NCBI GenBank assembly: GCA_020137815.1
Contig: CM035354.1
Coordinates: forward strand, 3,073,342 to 3,137,341
DNA length: 64,000 nucleotides
Direction of reading: 5' to 3'
Origin: Hormiphora californensis
Taxonomy: Eukaryota > Ctenophora > Tentaculata > Cydippida > Pleurobrachiidae
Below, in pieces: positions 52,872 to 63,221 of the stretch. The position numbers and the translations under genes were made by a program. The notes under the pieces are model-generated. The model saw only the letters and a program-made list of their open reading frames with translations, did not search any database and had not been told where the DNA came from. Every line of letters begins with the position of its first letter. Position 1 is the stretch's first letter.

Positions 52872-54038
52872 TCACTTGTCTCGAAAGTCTACATCTTCCA
52901 CACTGACTGGGACAACCCTTCTCTTGGTTCCCCGAAGCGCAACAAGAGTTGATCTTAACAAACTGAATCGTGTCTTTTCTCGGATGAAGGACATGGTTTC
53001 AGCGTAACTCTCCTTGTGCCTGTCACAGATCTTCCTGGCCGCTCGCTCCAAAACCTTCCCTACTTCTCCGGCAAAACCTCCCGACGTGGAGAATACGAGG
53101 GGCGTGAAGGAACCCTGCTCCACTTCTTGCACCCTTCGCATATAGGCAAGTTTCTTCTGATTTTGGTGCTGTTTATACAGGTTCGTGATGGGCATCTTCA
53201 GGTAGGATGGGGCATTAGGATGGAAAACCCGTACATCCATGAAACTGGTCTGCATGTCAGACCATAAGCCACGACAGACTATGTCCATTCGTGCTTCAGC
53301 TTTGATATTTGCACTGATTGGCAGGTTGAATCCGTCACAGGGCAACATTGGCTGTTCAGTGTTAACGGGTTTAAATCCCGCATACCGAAGGATATCGGCT
53401 AAGGTATCCCGAAGGTGGTCATGTCTCCACATATCAAAGCCTCCAACCTTGCAGATCAAGGCGTGGTCACTGGTGTTTTGTGCCCCACAGCCGCATTTCC
53501 CTATCAGGTCCGGGAAGTGGAAGCCGTATCTGAGCCGAATGGCATCGACAAACTCAACCTGGTTGAGCTCATGGCCCAGTTTCTGCAGCGGTCGAGCAGT
53601 TAGCCAACTAGAAGCACCGGGTTCGGAGCACAGCTCCATCGCACGCTGTGTCTTCATATCAAGTACTGCAAAGATATCTGCACGTTCCGTTGCATGCCTC
53701 TCATCAGTGGCGTCGGCACACTTCTTCTTCAACTTTCCGCTTTTCATCTCGGCATCCATGATGTTATTTGGACAGTCCTCTTCCGCCAGGATAAGAGACA
53801 CTAGTGGTCCGGTAGCAAAACGGGAATTATTGTATTCTTGATTAGCCGTTTGTACCGGATTTTCCAATGGCATACCTCCCATCTTGACGGGGAGTGCTAG
53901 GATCCTCCTCTCAATGTCCGAGATATGCTTTCCCACAAATAGGGGTATCAGCTTGTGCCTCAGGATGTCTTCCATAAACAAGTGCCCTATATCAGGTAGT
54001 GTTCGCTGCAGGTACGACCACTTCATTTTTAAACCCAA
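52872..54038 (-). pseudogene. Orphan retroelement ORF, C-terminal part without reverse transcriptase core
   Basis: About 385 open residues. The pattern (LPDIGHLFMEDILRHKLIP, ALPVKMGGMPLENP, GASSWLTARPLQKLG, FHFPDLIGKCGCGAQNTSDHALICKVGG, SFTPLVFSTSGGFAGE) matches a conserved region that I recall downstream of reverse-transcriptase domains in invertebrate retroelement polyproteins. The CGCGAQNTSDHALIC segment looks like a zinc finger. No polymerase motifs precede it; upstream sequence is noncoding within about 30 bp. It is probably a 5'-truncated insertion, still free of stops. Clade not assigned. Confidence 0.65.
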
Positions 54039-54782
54039 GCGCGGCTTAAAAAACGCGCGCCGGGGACTTGCAGCGCGTCCACGAGAAACAAAAGTTTTAA
54101 AAAGTCCGAGTACTTTTTTTACTTTTTTTACTTTTTTTTAATTATCAATTTTTTAATGTGTAGGCGTTTGATTAAGTTATTTTTCTGCACAACCCACACA
54201 GGGACCATATGATGACTTGATTCACACCTCACCGTGTCTAGTGGCTGCTCTGCACCGTTTCACCCCTGAGGTCCCTAGTGGGTTGTGGAAAGAAAAAAAG
54301 TACTTTTTTTGGCCAACCTTGAAATCCGGGTGTTTGGAGTCTCACTTCTCAGCACTCACAGTTTTTAGGGTTTGGGGTAAAGTTGGAAAACGTTAAAATC
54401 TGGGTGCCTTTCATTGCTAACAAATCGTAGTTTTGGCGCGTGCGACGGGTTAGGGCTATCCGTTAGGGTCTGGTTAGGGTTTGGTTTGGGGTTATCGGTT
54501 AGGGCTATCGATTCTCTAACTGATACCGTTTAGTTTACTCAAATCGGCCATGTGGTTCCATGGCTATAGCCGTTTGAAAAAAGTCGGTCTAAGTATACTC
54601 TTTTGGTAGCGCGCACCTGTAAACAGGCTGCAAGGCACCCAGATTATAATCGCGCCCGGTAAAGTTGGGTTGGGGTTAGGGCTTGACATTTGACAAGTCC
54701 ACTACGTAATGTGAAATTAAAACTATTCGTAGTTGACCATTCGAATTATTTTGAAGATAGACACGTTTTCCTTTTCAAGGGT
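54039..54782. other. Noncoding 5' flank of the P450 gene
   Basis: Contains ACTTTTTTT tandem units at about 54108-54140 and telomere-like degenerate GGTTAGGGTT repeats at about 54440-54515. No gene is supported. Confidence 0.6.
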
Positions 54783-56312
54783 ATGCTTATACTGTACAAC
54801 CTTCTTGGTCTGCTACTACTTGCGTACGTCTCCTTCAACGTCTACATATGGAACACTCGCCGGAAAGTCAAGCACTTCCCTTCAGTTCCATGCGAAAAGG
54901 GTCTTCTTTGGTTCAGGGGATGTATTTTTGAGATAATCAGGAGGAAAAGGATTTTCAAAGAAGCGGGAAATGCTGTTCCTCTCGACTTTTTGATAATTAT
55001 GATCGATATTTCAAAAGAAAATCAATGGGATGCTTTTGTAGCTCCTCTGTTTTTCAGAAACCTCCTTTTTGTCCAAGATTTGGGATCCGTTGGTCAGGTT
55101 TTGCCCGACCGGCATAATTTTAACAAAACTCCAGCAGTGAACCGACTATTTTCGAAAATCGGGAATGCTCGAATTTTCGGGCAGTATGGTCTTCTCAACG
55201 ATCCCGGAACCGCACTTTGGGCCGCCAAGCGACGAGCGATGGACCCAGCTTTTCACCGAAACTTTCTGAGGACCATAATGCTGCAAATGAACCAGGTGAC
55301 GGAGAATCTCATACGGAATCTTGAAGCAGTGAGCGCTAGTGGAGAAATATTTGATATCACTAACAACTACAACCGTACCGCTTTGGAGGCGATTTCCGTT
55401 TGTGGTTTTGATTGGACTATGGATATGATCGAAAAACACGGAGACGAAATTATTGCAACATCTGATTATCTTTTCGGAATACTGCAACTGGCTTTTGAGG
55501 AACAGAGAAGCATTGGATTCCCATGGTGTCGACGCAAAGAAAAGGCTGAGCTAAGCAGGAGGCTGAACCCTATGCGGAAGTTGATTCGAGATCACCTCCA
55601 GACGCGAATTGATGAGATGAACAGCGGAAGTGTTCAAGAACCAAACATTCTTTCTTACATCATCAGGGCAAACCAAGTTTCTGATGAGCTAACGATTGAA
55701 AACATAGTTGATGAGTACGTGACTTTCCTAGTGGCCGGAATGGAGACAACTTCGATTACACTTGCAATGGCCACCTTCTACATGTCTGTTTATCCTGAGG
55801 TGTTGGATAGGGCAAAAGAAGAAGTTGAGAGAGTGCTTGGAGACCGGGAAACAATAGCATTCGATGATCTTACTGAGCTGAGGTATATCGAGCAAATCGT
55901 AAAGGAGACTCTTAGGTTGAAGCCTCCTGCTCGAAGCACTGGAAGAGTTGTAATGACGAATAACGTATCCTTCAACGGTCAACACGTCCCAAAGGACACT
56001 CTGCTTATGATACCAACTATGGCAATTCAAGTTGATCCAAGGTACTGGGAGGATCCACTAACATTCAAACCTGATCGATTTGACCCGTCTGTGAAGCGCC
56101 AAAACTACACCTTTATGCCCTTTATGCTGGGACCCCGAAACTGCGTTGGGAAGAACTTTGCCATGTTGGAAATGAAAGTTGTGCTGGCCAAGGTGATCCA
56201 GAAGTTTGATTTGGTCAACCCTAACCCGGAAGTAAAAGATCTTGTGATGCTTGGAAAGATTACTGCCCGGCCGAATGATGGAGTGAAACTAAGGCTAAAG
56301 AAGTGGGACTAA
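54783..56312 (+). CDS. Cytochrome P450, CYP46-like, intronless
   Basis: From the first ATG, 509 residues; the frame is open further upstream, but only from non-ATG codons. A leader anchor (LILYNLLGLLLLAYVSFNVY) places it on the ER membrane. Motifs: C-helix WAAKRRAMDPAFHRN; I-helix AGMETTSITLA, with Glu before the paired Thr; ExxR as KETLRLKPPARS; PERF-like FKPDRFDP; and the heme-binding FMLGPRNCVGKNFA with the axial Cys. Spacing and surrounding residues most resemble CYP46A1 (about 500 residues), the cholesterol 24-hydroxylase, but substrate cannot be read from sequence and other clan members are possible. It is complete and has no introns. Confidence 0.9.
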   Translation: MLILYNLLGLLLLAYVSFNVYIWNTRRKVKHFPSVPCEKGLLWFRGCIFEIIRRKRIFKEAGNAVPLDFLIIMIDISKENQWDAFVAPLFFRNLLFVQDLGSVGQVLPDRHNFNKTPAVNRLFSKIGNARIFGQYGLLNDPGTALWAAKRRAMDPAFHRNFLRTIMLQMNQVTENLIRNLEAVSASGEIFDITNNYNRTALEAISVCGFDWTMDMIEKHGDEIIATSDYLFGILQLAFEEQRSIGFPWCRRKEKAELSRRLNPMRKLIRDHLQTRIDEMNSGSVQEPNILSYIIRANQVSDELTIENIVDEYVTFLVAGMETTSITLAMATFYMSVYPEVLDRAKEEVERVLGDRETIAFDDLTELRYIEQIVKETLRLKPPARSTGRVVMTNNVSFNGQHVPKDTLLMIPTMAIQVDPRYWEDPLTFKPDRFDPSVKRQNYTFMPFMLGPRNCVGKNFAMLEMKVVLAKVIQKFDLVNPNPEVKDLVMLGKITARPNDGVKLRLKKWD

Positions 56313-56724
56313 AAACAGTTAGACGATTACGGATTAGCCATCTCAAAAACATTTCTAACATTTTTTTTCAGACATTTTTTTGACCTTGATTCTTGAACAA
56401 TAATGACAGTAGGGACAGTTGTACTCTGTCATATTGACCGCCTGCACAAAGCGTGGCCCAAAGCGTTGTCTACGACAGTCGACATCAAAGACGCAGTTCG
56501 CTGACATTGAATGCTTTTTATTGCACGTTTTGGACGTCGAGGACAACGCTTTAGACGGCGCTGTGCGGCCGGCCAATATGACGGAGCACCTCTGTACATT
56601 TTAGTACACATTTAGTACACATTTGGTGCATGTATAAATTTCGAATTGATTCATTCAGCACTTTGTATCAATTATAATTCCATTTCTAATTCCCATCCCT
56701 CAACCCTCCTAGTTTGGTGGTAGT
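56313..56724. other. Intergenic between P450 and SNAPIN
   Basis: The P450 3' flank and the SNAPIN promoter or 5' UTR. Short repeats of ACATTTAGTACACATTT lie near 56597-56625. No gene is supported. Confidence 0.5.
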
Positions 56725-58406
56725 ATGGCATCCGATCAACTTCTCACTGATGATCTCTCCCAGGATATGTTCAGTGAAGGTACACCGATCCATAGACCAT
56801 TATAAATATTACTGCTCCAATATCTGATTGTTATTATCCAATCAACACATTAAATGGTAATATAATGTACAGGGTGTCCCACTGTCTTTGCATCACCTGC
56901 GATTTTGGGTCATGACCGGGCTCCATTAAACTAACCAAAACTCATCGAAAAATTGGTCAAATGGTTCTAACAAAAACCAGTGTTCTAGAGAATTGTCTGG
57001 CGAACATTTTGGTTGCAAGATTGACTTTCCAAGTCTTACCAATCGTCAGATATATCGTCGTAAAGTCAAAATTACGTGTTCATGAAATCCGACCGGGGTT
57101 CACGTTTTGAAAAATTCACAAATGCAAAGTTGCTCGGATCACATTGCATCCCTCATAAGAGTTGTAGGAAATTGTCTGGCGGTCATTTTGGTACCCGGGT
57201 TTTTATCCTAGCTCAATGTTTAGAGTGTCTTATGACTGTCTAAAGACGAAATTCAACCAGCATTTTTGAGGGGATCACGTGTCATCAACAAATGGGTAAA
57301 ATGATTTGAAATTTACAAGAGCTTCATTGGAATCGTCTAAGCTTCATTTTGATACCATGGTTTTTTCCATAGCTCTACGTTGAAGTTGCGTTATGACTGT
57401 AGGAACATGAAGATTTTTCTATGCTGAGTCTTAGTTGGTATCGGCTCACAACCCCTAATTAGGTGGCTCGGTGTCGTGTGTAATCCCATGATAATCAGCA
57501 CATATCGTCTCAATTTCATCTAGACACTTGACAGGGTTGTTATGACGATTTGGCAAGGCCCCTGTTAATGTGTAGGATACGCAAGTGGTCTATCTCAACC
57601 CTATCATGCACTAAGATGTTATTCAAGCAGCTATGAGCTTCATAATAGGGCAAAATGCAATGCGATACCTGAGACCACTTTTGGGAAAATTCCAGTTCTG
57701 ACAGTCATAAGACACTCTAAACATTGAGCTAGGATAAAAACCCGGGTACCAAAATGACCGCCAGACAATTTCCTACAACTCTTATGAGGGATGCAATGTG
57801 ATCCGAGCAACTTTGCATTTGTGAATTTTTCAAAACGTGAACCCCGGTCGGATTTCATGAACACGTAATTTTGACTTTACGACGATATATCTGACGATTG
57901 GTAAGACTTGGAAAGTCAATCTTGCAACCAAAATGTTCGCCAGACAATTCTCTAGAACACTGGTTTTTGTTAGAACCATTTTGACCAATTTTTCGATGAG
58001 TTTTGGTTAGTTTAATGGAGCCCGGTCATGACCCAAAATCGCAGGTGATGCAAAGACAGTGGGACACCCTGTACTACGCGATCTCATTCCCCCACCAGGT
58101 CTCATTGCAGTTGTGAAACCAGCGATCCAGACCGTCGATACTCAGGTCCAATCGCTCCGGTTTACCCAGCTAAAACTAAAGGACTCCATTGACAGGCTAT
58201 CGGGTGATTTGGATCAGATATCCAGCCTGCAAAAAGAGCTCCCGAACTTGGAGCACTACGTTAAAAAGTTGACCAGCATAAAACGTCGGGTGGCCACTGT
58301 AAACAATGTCCTTTCCAATGTTCAGGACCGAGTTACTGGGTTGCAGGGGAGAGTTGAGAAAGAGCAGGCAAAGAAACGAACATTACTGAGTGCTACCGTG
58401 TCGTGA
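56725..58406 (+). CDS. SNAPIN: SNARE-associated protein Snapin (BLOC-1/BORC subunit)
   Basis: Two exons, 56725-56779 and 58099-58406, joined in phase 1, giving 120 residues (human 136). Exon 1 encodes MASDQLLTDDLSQDMFSE, matching the GRDLFAEG region before the Snapin helix. Exon 2 gives GLIAVVKPAIQTVDTQVQSL, a coiled coil with heptads, then YVKKLTSIKRRVATVNNVLS and a basic end, corresponding to human YVKKLLNARRRVVLVNNILQ. Snapin is a coiled-coil subunit of BLOC-1 and BORC, acting in lysosome-related organelle biogenesis and lysosome transport. The only intron (1319 bp) is almost entirely a foldback transposon ending 27 bp before exon 2. AATAAA lies at 58553-58558, and a phosphatase gene starts 233 bp downstream. 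Confidence 0.92.
56870..58071. mobile_element. Tc1/mariner-type foldback MITE in the SNAPIN intron
   Basis: A 1202-bp element with ends CAGGGTGTCCCACTGTCTTT, TA duplications at 56868-56869 and 58072-58073, and inverted arms of about 375 bp (56870-57245, 57695-58071). The interior has no transposase. The small frames in the arms are shared with the copy at 48674-49249 and are probably chance. Confidence 0.92.
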
Positions 58407-58552
58407 GGGATATGGTTTGTTGTGAGTTTTTGATTTTCTGTGTATTTTGTGTTGTCTGGTTATTGAAATATGACGGGTTTGTTTATCCCTCAAAGCATTT
58501 TGTTGTTCTCAATCATGTTCAATATCCCCTTCCAATATGTTTTTCTATCAGC

Positions 58553-58558
58553 AATAAA
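58553..58558 (+). promoter_or_regulatory. Poly(A) signal of SNAPIN
   Basis: AATAAA, 147 nt after the SNAPIN stop. Confidence 0.65.
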
Positions 58559-58639
58559 CTCGCCCTCCCTCCCCCAAGTGATAGCACGTTATAGGAATAA
58601 CCAAACCCAAAATAACCTAGTTCTTCTCCACAGCAGGGA

Positions 58640-58926
58640 ATGATCTCAAAAGATGTCCTAGAGACAGTCTTACAGAATTTACAACATATTTATAGCTCGG
58701 AAACGTACAAACAGGAGTTCGATGTAAGTTGATTTTATATTGTGAGAGAAAATGAGACCACCCCGACAAAAAACAAGCATTACTTCAGCCCCTCAACCTC
58801 ACCCTTTCCTAAATTAACTCCAGGCCCTGAAGCAGTTTAACGATCAAGTTGGTCTTGTTAAATCACGAGCAGATGGGTGGTTACCATTTAACAGGGGCAA
58901 AAACAGATACAAGGACATTCTGCCAT
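58640..58926 (+). CDS. 5' exons of a non-receptor protein tyrosine phosphatase
   Basis: Two exons, 58640-58723 and 58824-58926, are joined in phase 0; a strong GTATGT donor follows at 58927. The protein starts MISKDVLETVLQNLQHIYSS and reaches the classic PTP entry motif KNRYKDILP, whose next residue would be Tyr from a split T|AT codon. The preceding EEF/ALKQF-type helix resembles the PEST-type phosphatases (PTPN12/18/22). The rest of the catalytic domain is not found in the window; the intron is occupied by an LTR element and then an RTE LINE, so the remaining exons would lie beyond position 64000 or are lost. Subfamily is tentative. Confidence 0.65.
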
Positions 58927-58933
58927 GTATGTA

Positions 58934-59047
58934 TGAACGGGGGGAGAATATACACTCGGTGGGGTGATCTTAGGCAGGTGGGTGGGTGATAGGTTTGTTC
59001 AGATTGCGGGTTCGTCACCCAGGATTTCTCAAAACACAGGGGTTCAC
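58934..59047 (-). repeat. Truncated 3' LTR
   Basis: 114 bp matching the 5' LTR start. The last 62 bp of the LTR are missing at the side touching the phosphatase donor. Confidence 0.75.
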
Positions 59048-59782
59048 CGGGTTCGTAACTGTAGTCTTGGGGGGGTAATCACTCACACAATCTTCAATCT
59101 TCACTGGTCACACAAACTTTGGTGCACATGCACGCAAAGTAAACGCTCACATCGACATCAGATACGGTCAAGAAACACGGGCAAGTTCTCCCTCAAGCAA
59201 GGATGGTAGGTGCTCTCGGGCAATAAAATGCACACTGTCTCACTCTTTCACTTGGCTTTAAATATCCCGACAAACAACAAGTCACGTGATATCCGTACCA
59301 GAAACAATTCGGAACAACACCAAAGTTCTGTACCACTTCTCCGACTCGAACTGTCGACACCGTCCAAGTAAAAGAGGCGATACTATCGGACAGACCCGTC
59401 TGACTGACTTTCACTAAGGTTCTCTCTACTCAACTACCTATTCTCACTCTAAGCTATCTGACAGTCTTAGTAAGCTCATTGTTCACACCTCACTTCACCA
59501 GAGCTCTCGCACATGGCTGGGAAAACGTGACAACTCACCACTAAAACTAGGGAAAGGGATACTGGGGTAACAGGGGTATCTCTCATATCCCACATTCACC
59601 CTCTCCTGTGAAACAGAAATTGACCCATTACTCCAGGTTAGAAAATATTCTCTTCTCAAAGCTCTACTGACTACTCTAAGACTAAAAGAAATTAAACTCT
59701 ACATGAACTCACTCAATATAAACTCTTCTCATATATGAAGTTTCGTCTATGGCGGTTATGGTTTATCTGGACAAATACTCTC

Positions 59783-60380
59783 AGGGACAAACATTCAAAC
59801 AGACTAACTCAGGGACAAACTAACACAGGGATAAACTAACTCAGGGACAAACTAACTCAGGGATAAACTAGCACAGAGACAAACTAACACAGGGACAAAC
59901 TAACACAGGTACAAACTAACTCAGAGGCAAACTAACACAGGTACAAACTAACGTCTAACACAGAGACAAACTAACTCAGGGACAAATTAACACAGAGACA
60001 AACTAACACATGGACAAACTAACTCAGGGACAAACTAACTCAGGGACAAACTAACACAGGGACAAACTAACACAGGGACAAACTAACACAGAGACAAACT
60101 AACACAGGGACAAACTAACTCAGGGACAAACTAACTCAGGGACAAACTAACTCAGGGACAAACTAACACAGGGGCAAACTAACGCAGGGACAAACTAACG
60201 CAGGGACAAACTAACACAGGGACAAACTAACTCAGGGACAAACTAACACAGGGACAAACTAACTCAGGGACAAACTAACACAGGGACAAACTAACACAGG
60301 GGCAAACTAACTCAGGGACAAACTAACACAGGGACAAACTAACACAGGGGCAAACTAACGCAGGGACAACCTAACTTAAA
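59783..60380 (+). repeat. 16-bp tandem array inside the LTR element
   Basis: About 35 copies of GGGACAAACTAACACA or GGGACAAACTAACTCA. There are no spacers, so it is not a CRISPR array. Confidence 0.95.
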
Positions 60381-60602
60381 CAAATAAACACAAGGACAAA
60401 AGGACAAAGGCAGCCACTAACATTCAAGCAGACACTTAGACAGCCACCATTTTCTAACAACAGTCACATAAAAACCATAGATTATCAACAATTATTTGTC
60501 CAGACGAAACCCACAACACGTCTTAAGATCTGTCATAAGGCGCTCTCAAGATACTCAAAGCTAAAGATGATAATATAAAGTTATAATTCTCTAATTACTC
60601 TC

Positions 60603-60740
60603 AGGATTTGCTCCATCTGGTTCTGCAAACTGCAAAGAAGAGTGCACATGCACGTCGATTCTTCACAATTCTCGAATTACTCTCAGGATTTGCTCCATCT
60701 GGTTCTGCAAAGAAGAGTGCACATGCACGTCGATTCGTCA
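60603..60740 (+). repeat. Tandem duplication of about 66 bp
   Basis: GGATTTGCTCCATCTGGTTC and the following AGAGTGCACATGCACGTCGA occur twice in succession. Confidence 0.85.
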
Positions 60741-61297
60741 CAAAACCAGACGGGCAACTCAACTTTATGACCGAAAGTTACAAGCATACATACACAAGTT
60801 CCTATCAGTCACAAAATGGCTCAAGGTGTTACTGATAAAATTCGCCTATAACAGTTGGTCAGACTGGTACTGGAATGTGGTGACGGGGACCAAACCTTCA
60901 CCACAAATGAACTATCAGCAACTTCTCGTGTCAATTCGTATAGACGATACTACGATCGAACACGGTTCGTCTACTTGAGCCTTCGCGACGTCTCGCATCT
61001 AATCTCATCTAAACCCGACGTCTCAGGCGTGTTCTGGGGTTAATCACATTCTCTCAATTACATATTCTCACTCTCTTTCGTATGTCACTCTGCAGCCCAG
61101 AATCACTAATCATTCGGGTTAGAACGCTCAACTCTTCTCGATTTACAGCTCACTCTCCAATCTCTAGATAAACTCAAAAGCTCTCAGCATTACTCTTTTT
61201 ATGGGGGCGCTATGTCTAAACTATAAACGTGGGGATAATGGAGGGTGAACACGTTCATAGTCCAGATCAAGCTAGTCTCAATGACTAATTATATAAT

Positions 61298-61961
61298 ATG
61301 ATAATGTACTACATTAACCGTAGTATTATGCACTATGCTGCAGGGACATCACACACACACATCACCCACACACATGATATTGATCAAGCCTGAACAACAG
61401 GTTATTGAATCAATCGACCGTTCAACGGTACGAGGTGCCATCACTGATTTCGTGCAGTTGATCCGAGGATCACGAATTCAATTAATATGTCGTGATTACT
61501 GTTTAATAGCCCAACTGGTCATTCCGAAAAATCAGATACAAACACATTAATGTGCCGCACTGTATATGAGTTACTCCAACCCTCCAGTTTCAATGCTTGT
61601 TTAACGAAGGAAGTAACCAAGCGATCCACTGGATTCGATATATCTAGGCGCATATCATATTCCCACAGTACTGATGTATTAGCACTATCTTTATATCGGA
61701 TATCTCGAACAGCAACAATCCTTGTGTTTAAACAGGGTTCTTGCTTTCTAACCAGTTAGGGTTCTTGCTTTCTAACCAGTTAGGCGTATTAAACAGGGCA
61801 CATGTTATCTGCAGCGCTCACATATCATGATAATGTACTACATTAACCGTAGTATTATGCACTATGCTGCAGGGACATCACACACACACATCACCCACAC
61901 ACATGATATATTGGAATGACCAGTTGGGCTATTAAACAGTAATCACGACATATTAATTGAA
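61298..61961. repeat. Direct plus inverted duplication
   Basis: An 83-bp segment (61298-61380) recurs directly at 61827-61909. A 49-bp segment at 61477-61525 recurs inverted at 61913-61961, immediately after the second copy. Confidence 0.9.
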
Positions 61962-62479
61962 TTATATAATATTCTCTAAATTCTTAGCACTGTCCTAAGA
62001 GAAACACACAAACGTGCACTTGCTCTAACAACACAGCTCCATAACTCTCAGCGGCTATACTAACTTTTACTAGACTCAGAATTTTGCAAACGGGGTGTTG
62101 TTTCTGGCACGGAAAATCATAATAGGGCAGCAACCAACACACTTTCATCAGATCAATGATTACGAAAGAACAACTCGTCATTAGAGACACCACAGTTTGA
62201 GCCAGTCAAGAGAAAACGAATTCACTTGACGCGTTGTTCTTTCACTACACAAAGTTCGTCATATTGTAAAACGTGTCAATCCTTTACCCATACCCAGAAC
62301 AGAACAATATAAATCAGTCCCTTGACAGTCTAACAGTTTGCCTGTAACGGACAACACTTAGCTATGGTGACGAATCCGAAATCCACACCTCTGGTGGCTA
62401 TGGGACCAGGGCACTTGACCACGGGAACACTTGGACACGGGACCACAGATCCACAAAACCGCCAGAAATCAAGAATCAC

Positions 62480-62800
62480 AAGACCGCAAAGAACACAGCA
62501 TCACAGGACCGTCAGGAACACAGCATCACAGGACCGTCAGGAACACAGCATCACAGGACCGTCAGGAACACAGCAACACAGGACCGTCAGGAACACAGCA
62601 TCACAGGACCGTCAGGAACACAGCATCACAGGACCGTCAGGAACACAGCATCACAGGACCGTCAGGAACACAGCATCACAGGACCGTCAGGAACACAGCA
62701 TCACCAGGACCGTCAGGAACACAGCATCACAGGACCGTCAGGAACACAGCATCACCAGGACCGTCAGGAACACAGCATCACAGCACATGGCTGCCAGAAT
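62480..62800 (+). repeat. 25-bp tandem array near the LTR element 5' end
   Basis: About twelve copies of AGGACCGTCAGGAACACAGC plus ATCAC. Because 25 is not a multiple of 3 and the unit has no stop, frames cycle through all phases and stay open; the resulting His/Arg/Thr peptide is probably not a protein. Confidence 0.93.
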
Positions 62801-63010
62801 TACAGCATCACCAGGACCATTGACCAAAGCATCGCCAGGAACGACCACATGGAAACCCGGAACAGTCACACAGGAACAGATGTCAGCATAGCACCAGGAA
62901 TCGCCAATGTCTCCGATCAGTTTCTCTTCGAACCTCGTCAGTTCCTCTGGCACGATAACAAACCTGCCTGATATTCTCCACACTACTTGGACTCCTCTCT
63001 GTTCAGTATT

Positions 63011-63029
63011 GGTCCCTTCGGGGTCGCCA
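63011..63029 (-). other. Primer-binding site of the LTR element
   Basis: TGGCGACCCCGAAGGGACC on the minus strand, 2 bp after the LTR end. It begins TGG as tRNA-complementary sites do. The tRNA is not identified. Confidence 0.6.
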
Positions 63030-63031
63030 GA

Positions 63032-63207
63032 TGTGGGGTACCCGGTTAACCACCACTGATCGCTAATCAAGTAGTCCCGCCGGGGGTTCCAGTTGAACGG
63101 GGGGAGAATATACACTCGGTGGGGTGATCTTAGGCAGGTGGGTGGGTGATAGGTTTGTTCAGATTGCGGGTTCGTCACCCAGGATTTCTCAAAACACAGG
63201 GGTTCAC
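63032..63207 (-). repeat. 5' LTR (176 bp)
   Basis: TG...CA bounded. Positions 63094-63207 match 58934-59047, the same length in both copies. Confidence 0.75.
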
Positions 63208-63221
63208 TTGACTTACTTGAC

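Larger units (their letters stand above)
58934..63207 (-). mobile_element. Non-autonomous LTR retrotransposon
   Basis: The 5' LTR on the minus strand is 63207-63032 (TGAACCCC at its start, CCCACA at its end). Its next bases form a primer-binding site. The first 114 bp of that LTR recur at 59047-58934 as the 3' LTR, which is truncated there. About 4.0 kb between them holds tandem repeats and no gag or pol frame, so the element is non-autonomous. It starts 7 bp after the phosphatase donor. Confidence 0.72.

Noticed and set aside
54440-54515. Telomere or interstitial telomere repeat
   Set aside because: GGTTAGGGTT-like units are irregular, few, and flanked by genes; too degenerate to call.
54690-54782. 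Upstream extension of the P450 frame
   Set aside because: It begins with TTG and has no ATG; the first ATG at 54783 directly precedes the membrane anchor and gives a normal P450 length.
57640-57864. A 74-codon minus-strand frame shared with 48820-49044
   Set aside because: Lies in the arms of a non-autonomous MITE; similarity reflects copied DNA, and no transposase motif is present.
59783-60380. CRISPR-like regular array
   Set aside because: Contiguous 16-bp tandem repeats without unique spacers, in a eukaryotic LTR element.
62364-62891. A 175-codon open frame
   Set aside because: Mostly the 25-bp tandem repeat read in shifting phases; the non-repeat ends match no known protein.
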